Source: Rhizobacter sp. Root1221
Lineage (GTDB): Bacteria > Pseudomonadota > Gammaproteobacteria > Burkholderiales > Burkholderiaceae_C
DNA length: 64,000 bases
Reading direction: 5' to 3'
NCBI RefSeq assembly: GCF_001425785.1
Contig: NZ_LMDI01000045.1
Span: forward strand, 116,686-180,685
Shown here: piece by piece, positions 58,602 through 64,000 of the stretch
Position numbering within the stretch: position 1 is the first letter of the stretch
Layout: every line of letters starts with the position of its first letter
Program-made: the position numbers and the translations under genes
Notes under the pieces: generated by a model
Told to the model about the DNA's origin: nothing
The model's input: the letters and a program-made list of their open reading frames with translations, nothing else
The model's database searches: none

Positions 58602-59381
58602 ATGAAACCCTCCCGACTCCGCACGTGGCTGCGTGGCGCCACGCTCCCGGCACTGCTGCTCGGCACCTGGTGGGCCGCTTTCCGGTTCGGCTGGACCGAC
58701 ACGCAGCTGTTCGTGCCCATCGGCACCGTGTGGGACACGGCTGTCAGGCTGACCGCCAACGGCTACCTGTGGGACTCGCTGCAGGCCAGCCTCGGGCGTT
58801 TCCTCGCCGGGTTCGTGATCGGTGCCACCGCGGGCCTCGTGGTGGGCACCGCGCTGGGCCTGTCGCGCCTGTTCGAGAAGATCGTGGGGCCGTCCATCCA
58901 CACCATCAAGCAGGTATCGCTGCTCGCGTGGATCCCGCTGATCTCGGTGTGGTTCGGCCTCGGTGACCCGGCGAAGATCGCCTTCCTGTCGCTCGCGGCG
59001 TTTTTCCCGGTGATGCTGAACACGTTCGAAGGCATCCGCAGCGTGCCCCGCGAGCTGGTGGAGGTGGCCCGGGCATTCGCGTTCTCGCGCACGCAGCTGC
59101 TGCGCCACGTGGTGCTGCGCGCAGCGCTGCCGTCCATCTTCACGGGCATCTACCTCGGCCTGCTGTACGCCTGGCTCGCCACGCTGGGCGCCGAGTACCT
59201 GCTCACGTCGGGCAAGGGCATCGGCAACCTGCTCACCGATGGCCGCGAGCACTTCTGGATGGACCAGGTGCTGCTCGGGGTGTTGATCGTGGGCGTCGTG
59301 GGCTTCGTGCTCAACCTGATCGCCGCGCGGCTCGAAGCGCATTCGCTGACCTGGCGCGGCAACTCGGCCGCGCAGTACTGA
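58602..59381 (+). CDS. SsuC-type ABC permease, type B (second copy)
   Basis: A 259-residue permease of subtype B: WTDTQLFVPIGTVWDTAVRL, SIHTIKQVSLLAWIPLISVW and EVARAFAFSRTQLLRHVVLR. With the three genes before it this gives the order A-B-A'-B', best explained by tandem duplication of a permease pair. 9 bp separate it from the previous gene. Confidence 0.9.
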   Translation: MKPSRLRTWLRGATLPALLLGTWWAAFRFGWTDTQLFVPIGTVWDTAVRLTANGYLWDSLQASLGRFLAGFVIGATAGLVVGTALGLSRLFEKIVGPSIHTIKQVSLLAWIPLISVWFGLGDPAKIAFLSLAAFFPVMLNTFEGIRSVPRELVEVARAFAFSRTQLLRHVVLRAALPSIFTGIYLGLLYAWLATLGAEYLLTSGKGIGNLLTDGREHFWMDQVLLGVLIVGVVGFVLNLIAARLEAHSLTWRGNSAAQY

Positions 59382-59408
59382 AACCCGTTCGACCAAGGAA
59401 TCGTCACC

Positions 59409-60230
59409 ATGGCCCATGCCGGCACCCTCGAGATCAAGAACCTCCACAAGCAGTACCAGGTCAAGGGCGAACCCCTGCCCGTGCTGCAGGACATCTCGCT
59501 CACCATCCGCCCCGGCGAGTTCGTCAGCATCGTGGGCACGAGCGGCTGCGGCAAGTCGACGCTGCTGCGCCTCGTGATCGGCCTCGAGGCCGACTACAAG
59601 GGCGAGATCCTGCTCGACGGCAAGCGCATCGTGGGCACGAGCCTCGACCGCGGCATCGTGTTCCAGGAGCACCGGCTGTTCCCGTGGCTCAACGTGCGGC
59701 AGAACGTTGCCATCGGGCTGCTCAATGCCCCCGGCAGCGAGAGCAGCAAGGCCAAGTCCGTGCAGGAGCACATCGGCCTGGTGGGCCTGGCCGGGTTCGA
59801 GACGGCCTACCCGCACCAGCTGTCGGGGGGCATGGCCCAGCGCGTGGCCATCGCGCGCGCGCTCGTGAACCGGCCCGAGGTGCTGCTGCTCGATGAACCG
59901 TTCGGCGCCCTCGACGCGTTGACCCGCGGGCACCTGCAGGCCGAACTGGAGCGCATCTGGCGCGCCGAGGGCATCACGGCGATCCTCGTCACCCACGACG
60001 TCGAGGAAGCCGTGTACCTGGGCGACCGCATCGTCGTGATGCAGCCGCGCCCGGGCCGCATCAAGCGCATCGTCGACGTGCCGCTCCCGCGGTCCCGCGA
60101 CCGGGGTACCGCCGAGTTCGCCGCCATCAAGGAGGACGTGCTCAGCGAGTTCGGCGACACCCCCCGCCCGGCCCTCGTGGTCCCCGCGGCGCCCCGGCGT
60201 GAACTCGCCGACTGGCACTTTTCCTGGTGA
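59409..60230 (+). CDS. SsuB-type ABC importer ATPase
   Basis: A 273-residue nitrate/sulfonate/taurine ATPase: Walker [10 protein letters not shown] (43-51), Q-loop region [20 protein letters not shown], signature [15 protein letters not shown] and Walker [13 protein letters not shown]. The [12 protein letters not shown] pattern is typical of SsuB/TauB. It is the only ATPase gene near four permease genes, so it presumably energises both channels. No C-terminal regulatory domain. Confidence 0.93.
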   Translation: MAHAGTLEIKNLHKQYQVKGEPLPVLQDISLTIRPGEFVSIVGTSGCGKSTLLRLVIGLEADYKGEILLDGKRIVGTSLDRGIVFQEHRLFPWLNVRQNVAIGLLNAPGSESSKAKSVQEHIGLVGLAGFETAYPHQLSGGMAQRVAIARALVNRPEVLLLDEPFGALDALTRGHLQAELERIWRAEGITAILVTHDVEEAVYLGDRIVVMQPRPGRIKRIVDVPLPRSRDRGTAEFAAIKEDVLSEFGDTPRPALVVPAAPRRELADWHFSW

Positions 60231-60237
60231 GACCCTC

Positions 60238-60288
60238 ATGACCGCACGCGACATCGCCCTCGGCGCACACGGCATCGGGCTGCGCTGA
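60238..60288 (+). other. 16-codon frame, possible remnant of a lost gene start
   Basis: Seven bases after the ATPase stop, ATG opens MTARDIALGAHGIGLR and stops 3 bp before the next ATG. It may be the N-terminus left after deletion of a gene between the ATPase and the monooxygenase, or chance. No ribosome site of note. Confidence 0.3.
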
Positions 60289-60291
60289 CCC

Positions 60292-61293
60292 ATGGCGCTG
60301 GAATTCCACTGGACCCTGCCCACCGAAGGCGACTTGCAGGGCCGGGACCCGGGTGACCCCACCGCGCGGCCCGGCCACTGGGTCACGGTGGCGCGAGCCG
60401 CCGAGCGGGCGGGCTTTCACGCGCTGATGGTGCCGAGCGGGCGGCACCGCCCCGATGCCTGGCTCGTGGCTGCACGCCTCGCCCGCGAAACGCGGCGGCT
60501 CAAGTTCCTCGTGGCCTTCCGGCCCGGGTTCGTGCTGCCCGCCGCGGCCGCGCAGGCCGCCGCGAGCCTGCAGCAGCTCACCGGCCAGCGCCTGCTGGTC
60601 GGGGTGCTGGCCGGCGGCGACATCGCGGAACACCGCGCGCACGGTGACCTCATCCCCCACGACGATCGTTTCGCGCGGGCCGCCGAGTTCCTGTCGGTGG
60701 TGCGGCAGGTGTGGCGCGGCCGCCCGGGCGGCATCGGCCTGCGCCACGAGGGCGTGCACTACCGGCTGCAGAACGGTGGCCTGGTGCGCCCGTTGCGGCA
60801 ACCGCCTCCCGTGCATGTGGGCGGGCCGTCGCCGGCCGCGGAGCGGGTGGCGGCCGAACACGCCGACGTGTACACGCTGTGGGCGGACAGCCCGGACCGC
60901 TTCGCCGGGCGGGTGCGGCGCGTGCAGGCCCTCGCCGCCGGCCGCGGGCGCACGCTGCGGTTCGCATGCCGCGTGCACGTGGTGGCCCGCGACACCGAGG
61001 CCGCGGCCTGGGCCGCTGTCGAGCATCACGTGGGCGGGCCCGTGCGCGACCGGCCCGCCGACGGCATCTGGACCGGCTATGGCGCGTGGCGCACACCGGG
61101 CACGCCGCGTGCTGGCACGGCGCTCGTGGGGTCGCTCCGGCAGGTGGCCGCACAGCTCGCCGAGTTCCACCGGCTCGGGGCCGACAGCCTGGTGCTGTCC
61201 GGTGACCGCGGCCTCGAAGAGGCCTGCCGCATCGGCGAAGAGGTCCTGCCGCTCGTGAAGGTGCGTGTGCCCGCAGCCGAGGAGGCCTTGTGA
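60292..61293 (+). CDS. LLM-class flavin-dependent oxidoreductase, SsuD-like (shorter paralogue)
   Basis: A 333-residue luciferase-like monooxygenase of the alkanesulfonate monooxygenase group: MALEFHWTLPTEGDLQGRDP, HWVTVARAAERAGFHALMVP, LVGVLAGGDIAEHRAHGDL and GTALVGSLRQVAAQLAEFHR. The chain is about 30-50 residues shorter than classic SsuD, so part of the region closing over the active site may be missing. Its stop overlaps the start of its paralogue at 61290. Confidence 0.85.
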   Translation: MALEFHWTLPTEGDLQGRDPGDPTARPGHWVTVARAAERAGFHALMVPSGRHRPDAWLVAARLARETRRLKFLVAFRPGFVLPAAAAQAAASLQQLTGQRLLVGVLAGGDIAEHRAHGDLIPHDDRFARAAEFLSVVRQVWRGRPGGIGLRHEGVHYRLQNGGLVRPLRQPPPVHVGGPSPAAERVAAEHADVYTLWADSPDRFAGRVRRVQALAAGRGRTLRFACRVHVVARDTEAAAWAAVEHHVGGPVRDRPADGIWTGYGAWRTPGTPRAGTALVGSLRQVAAQLAEFHRLGADSLVLSGDRGLEEACRIGEEVLPLVKVRVPAAEEAL

Positions 61294-62381
61294 ACAACCC
61301 GTGCGACTACCTGTGGTTCATCCCGTCCGGCGGCGACGGCCACCACCTCGTGAACAGCGGCGTGCGCAGCGTACGGGGCTCGGCGCGCACGCCGGACATC
61401 GACTACCTGGCACTCGTGGCCCGCGTGGCCGAGCAGGCGGGGTTCGACGGGGCGATGCTGCCCACCGGCCTCACCACCGAGGATGCGTGGCTCGTGGCCT
61501 CGATGCTCACCGCGGACACCCGGCGCCTCGTGCTGCTGGTCTCCGCCCGGCCCGGCCTGGAGCTGCCCACCACCTTCGCGCAGAAGGCCGCCACGCTGCA
61601 GCGCCTGAGCGACGGACGGCTCGCGGTGCACATCGTCAACGGCGGCAACTCCGATGAACAACGGGGCTACGGCGACTTCCTCGACCACGACCAGCGGTAC
61701 GCGCGGTCCGGCGAGTTCCTCGACGTGGTGCGCCGCGTGTGGGCCGGTGGCCCGCTTCGGCACGCCGGTGCGCACTACCTCGTCGACAGCCCGGGCCTGC
61801 CCGCGGGCCTCACCGAGGCGCCGCCGGTGTGGATCGGCGGCGCCTCGGACGCCGCGCTGCGGGTCAGTGCCGCCCACGCCGACGTGCACACGCTGTGGGG
61901 CGAGACGCCGCCCATGGTGGCCGAGCGCCTTGCCGCGCTGCGTGCCCACACGGCCCGGCCCCTCGACACCGCGCTGCGCATCCACGTGATCGCCCGCGCC
62001 ACCGAGGCGGCCGCGTGGGACGAGGCCGAACGCCTGCTTCGCGCCGTGCCCCAAAGCCTCATCGACGTGGCGCAACGGCAGCTGGCGCGGTCCGAATCCG
62101 TGGGCCAGCAGCGCATGCGCGGCCTGCACCGCGGGCGCACCGTGCGCCGCGTGCGGGACCTGGAGGTGCACCCCAACATCTGGTCGGGCGTGGGCCTCGT
62201 GCGCGGCGGTGCGGGCACCGCGCTCGTGGGCTCGCACGCGCAGGTGGCCGAGCGAATGTCAGAGTACCGCGCTGTGGGTGTGAATCGCTTTATCCTGTCC
62301 GGGTACCCCAACCTGGAGGAAGCGAGGGAAGTCGGCGAACACGTGCTGCCGCGCGTGCGTGGGGAACGCCTCGCCGCGTGA
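61290..62381 (+). CDS. FMNH2-dependent alkanesulfonate monooxygenase-like protein
   Basis: A 363-residue SsuD-like enzyme. YLWFIPSGGDGHHLVNSGVR, NGGNSDEQRGYGDFLDHDQR and HPNIWSGVGLVRGGAGTALV are characteristic; the family releases sulfite from alkanesulfonates using FMNH2 and O2. The GTG at 61290 overlaps the previous stop (GTGA) and follows GGAGG. It retains the Arg-rich lid segment (QRMRGLHRGRTVRRVRD) that the 60292 paralogue lacks. No ssuE-type flavin reductase is in the run; the nitroreductase at 49947 or a distant gene may supply FMNH2. Confidence 0.88.
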   Translation: MNNPCDYLWFIPSGGDGHHLVNSGVRSVRGSARTPDIDYLALVARVAEQAGFDGAMLPTGLTTEDAWLVASMLTADTRRLVLLVSARPGLELPTTFAQKAATLQRLSDGRLAVHIVNGGNSDEQRGYGDFLDHDQRYARSGEFLDVVRRVWAGGPLRHAGAHYLVDSPGLPAGLTEAPPVWIGGASDAALRVSAAHADVHTLWGETPPMVAERLAALRAHTARPLDTALRIHVIARATEAAAWDEAERLLRAVPQSLIDVAQRQLARSESVGQQRMRGLHRGRTVRRVRDLEVHPNIWSGVGLVRGGAGTALVGSHAQVAERMSEYRAVGVNRFILSGYPNLEEAREVGEHVLPRVRGERLAA

Positions 62382-62414
62382 CGACCCTGCCCCCTGACCA
62401 AGGAGTCCCTGACG

Positions 62415-63059
62415 ATGCCCGTACTGCCGGATGCCACGCTGGTTCCCCATGACGTTCCGAGCCCCATCGACCTTCGCGAACCCGGCGACGCCCAGGCCTG
62501 GGCCCGCGACGCGAGTACCAAACGGCCTTGGCGCCGCGCGTATTTCCTGCGGTTCGCTGCCGAACTGAAGGCCCTCGGGCGCCCCTTCCCGCGGGTGCTC
62601 GAACTCGGTTCGGGGCCCGGCGAGCTCGCAGACACCGTGTTGCACGAAGTGCCCGGCCTGCGGCTCGTGGCCCTCGATTTTTCCGACGCCATGCACGACC
62701 TCGCCCGCGCGCGCCTCGCCAACAAGGAAGGCCGCATGACCTTCGTGACCCGCAACTTCCTCGACACCGGCTGGGCCGACGGGCTGGGCCGTTTCGACGC
62801 CGTGATCACGAACCAGACCGTCCACGAACTGCGCCACAAGCGGCGCGCGGCGGCGCTCTACACGCAGGTGCGATCCCTCCTGCTGCCCGACGGCATCTTC
62901 CTGCTGTGCGACCACGTTGCCGGCGACGGCGGCATGCAGGACACCGCCTTGTACATGACCCCGGACGAACAGCACGAGGCCCTCGGCGAGGCCGGCTGGT
63001 CGTCCACCCAGACGCTGCGGCACGACCACGGCCTCCTTCTCCTGAAAGCACGACCATGA
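62415..63059 (+). CDS. Class I SAM-dependent methyltransferase (cytosolic)
   Basis: A 214-residue methyltransferase: RVLELGSGPGELADTVLHEV (SAM-binding motif I), LVALDFSDAMHDLARARLAN (motif Post I) and FDAVITNQTVHELRHKR. Substrate unknown. It starts 33 bp after the SsuD-like gene and its stop overlaps the next start (ATGA), so it belongs to the same run. A role on a thiol or aldehyde product of desulfonation is conceivable but unsupported. Confidence 0.82.
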   Translation: MPVLPDATLVPHDVPSPIDLREPGDAQAWARDASTKRPWRRAYFLRFAAELKALGRPFPRVLELGSGPGELADTVLHEVPGLRLVALDFSDAMHDLARARLANKEGRMTFVTRNFLDTGWADGLGRFDAVITNQTVHELRHKRRAAALYTQVRSLLLPDGIFLLCDHVAGDGGMQDTALYMTPDEQHEALGEAGWSSTQTLRHDHGLLLLKARP

Positions 63060-63847
63060 CCATCCCCACCCCCGCCTCGTTCGCCACCGCGGTGCAGCCC
63101 GTCGTGGCCGGCACCCTCGTCATCACCCCGGACACCGGCCTGCGTCACGGCGACATCACCATTGGTGGGTTGCCCGCGTATTTCGCTTCGCCCGAGGGCA
63201 CTGGCCCGTTCCCCATCGTGCTCGTCGTGCAGGAGATCTTCGGCGTGCACGAGCACATCCGCGACGTGGTCCGGCGTTTCGCGAAGGCCGGTTACCTGGC
63301 CGTTGCCCCGGAGCTGTACCACCGCCTGGGCCGCGCGCAGGACGCCGCGTCCGTCGACGAACTCCGAGCCAACTTCGTCGCCAAGGCCCCCGACGCCACG
63401 GTGTTGTCCGACCTCGACGCCACCCTGGCCTGGGCCGAGGGGGCCGGCGGAGACCCCACCCGCGCCGCCATCACCGGCTTCTGCTGGGGCGGCCGCATCA
63501 CGTGGCTGTACGCGGCCCACCAGCCGAAACTCCGTGCCGCCGTCGCCTGGTACGGCCGCCTGGCCGGCCCCACCGACGCGCTGCACCCGCGCAACCCCAT
63601 CGAACTCGCCGCCGACCTCAAGGCCCCCGTGCTCGGCCTCTACGGCGCCGAAGACCCTGGCATCCCGCTGCCCGACGTGGACCGCCTGAACGCGGCCCTG
63701 AAAGAAGCCGGCACCCCGTCCACCATCCACGTCTACCCTGCCGCCCCCCACGCCTTCTTCGCCGACTACCGTCCCAGCTACCGCCCCGAAGCCGCGCAGG
63801 ACGGCTGGCGAAGGGCCCTGGCGTGGTTCCGCCAGCACGGCGTCTGA
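63056..63847 (+). CDS. Dienelactone hydrolase family protein
   Basis: A 263-residue alpha/beta hydrolase of the DLH family: IVLVVQEIFGVHEHIRDVVR (oxyanion/Glu region), the nucleophile in ITGFCWGGRITWLYA (Cys in GFCWGG) and Asp/His in GLYGAEDPGIPLPDV and YPAAPHAFFADYRPSYRPEA. A Cys nucleophile is the mark of true dienelactone hydrolases, although most genomic members act on other esters or lactones. The start overlaps the methyltransferase stop. Last gene of the run. Confidence 0.87.
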   Translation: MTIPTPASFATAVQPVVAGTLVITPDTGLRHGDITIGGLPAYFASPEGTGPFPIVLVVQEIFGVHEHIRDVVRRFAKAGYLAVAPELYHRLGRAQDAASVDELRANFVAKAPDATVLSDLDATLAWAEGAGGDPTRAAITGFCWGGRITWLYAAHQPKLRAAVAWYGRLAGPTDALHPRNPIELAADLKAPVLGLYGAEDPGIPLPDVDRLNAALKEAGTPSTIHVYPAAPHAFFADYRPSYRPEAAQDGWRRALAWFRQHGV

Positions 63848-63859
63848 CAACAAGCGAGC

Positions 63860-63947
63860 CCCGGTGCGCCGGGATGACGGAACAAGAGGACCCAACATCG
63901 CCGCGACCGGCAACGTTGGAGGTCCCGGCCTCCGCCGGGACGACCGC
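63860..63947. repeat. REP-like hairpins after the dienelactone-hydrolase-like gene
   Basis: CCCGG-TGCG-CCGGG (63860-63873) and TCCCGGC-CTCC-GCCGGGA (63923-63940, followed by CGACCGC). The second resembles the hairpin at 29931-29948, including the flanking GACCGC. They probably terminate the long run and belong to a dispersed family. Sequence to the window end shows no gene. Confidence 0.55.
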
Positions 63948-64000
63948 AGGCGCGGGGGCGAGCGACGCGCAGCGAGCAAAGCCCCGACCCGCGAACGAAG

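Overview
The window is a high-GC (visibly about two-thirds G+C), densely coded bacterial chromosome segment. Several gene neighbourhoods point to a betaproteobacterium of the order Burkholderiales, probably the Leptothrix/Rubrivivax/Rhizobacter side: smpB divergent from ratA-rnfH, next to a DUF4124 gene and guaB-guaA; a polyhydroxyalkanoate regulator PhaR near rimO-metC; and a NhaR-TerC module. The lineage is inferred from gene content and order, not from a marker tree. No rRNA, tRNA, CRISPR array, transposase or integrase was seen.

Layout. 1-9.6 kb: the 3' part of a very large AAA-ATPase/GAF/PAS hybrid sensor histidine kinase, followed by a four-gene sugar-type ABC importer (binding protein, permease, double ATPase, permease) with coupled starts. 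9.7-14.6 kb: a TonB-dependent receptor, a CHAP amidase, a small alpha/beta hydrolase, two small proteins and a 2'-5' RNA ligase-like phosphodiesterase. 14.6-24.5 kb: an accessory block of lower G+C with gene wrecks (DUF2399, hipA, tctC, D-tartrate dehydratase) between intact stress/redox genes (DJ-1 family, AraC-alcohol dehydrogenase, TetR-SDR, a Rossmann reductase) and a chemoreceptor. It ends at the 3' end of guaA, and a guaA-tail-like sequence lies at its other edge, so it may be a decayed island in guaA. 24.5-32.5 kb: housekeeping genes guaA, guaB, rnfH, ratA, smpB, metC, rimO, with an unusual tandem repeat built on the end of smpB. 32.5-35.7 kb: an hpf-like/nhaR/membrane protein/terC block flanked by about 50-bp direct repeats of the rimO start. 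It appears to have been inserted into an ancestral phaR-rimO-metC operon.

36.4-63.9 kb: the most coherent system. A short sigma-54 activator (37.7 kb) sits beside a sulfonate/nitrate-type binding protein gene. Close matches to the sigma-54 promoter consensus TGGCACG-N4-TTGC lie 25-40 nt before five gene starts: that binding protein, a nitroreductase, an exported methyltransferase, an LLM flavin monooxygenase and a coiled-coil porin. Downstream of the porin is one long co-directional run: binding protein, four permeases in an A-B-A'-B' arrangement, one ATPase, two SsuD-like LLM monooxygenases, a methyltransferase and a dienelactone-hydrolase-like protein. The simplest reading is a sigma-54 regulon for scavenging an organosulfur (or similar) compound: passage through the outer membrane by the porin, import by an ABC system with duplicated permeases, and cleavage by reduced-flavin monooxygenases.

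Between these lie genes with no obvious link: an aldo/keto reductase, a heterodimeric ABC exporter, a DUF2182/DUF1326 pair, a UspA-like protein, a vanadium-haloperoxidase-family protein, a hydroxyacid dehydrogenase and a small RNA-polymerase-alpha-CTD-like protein.
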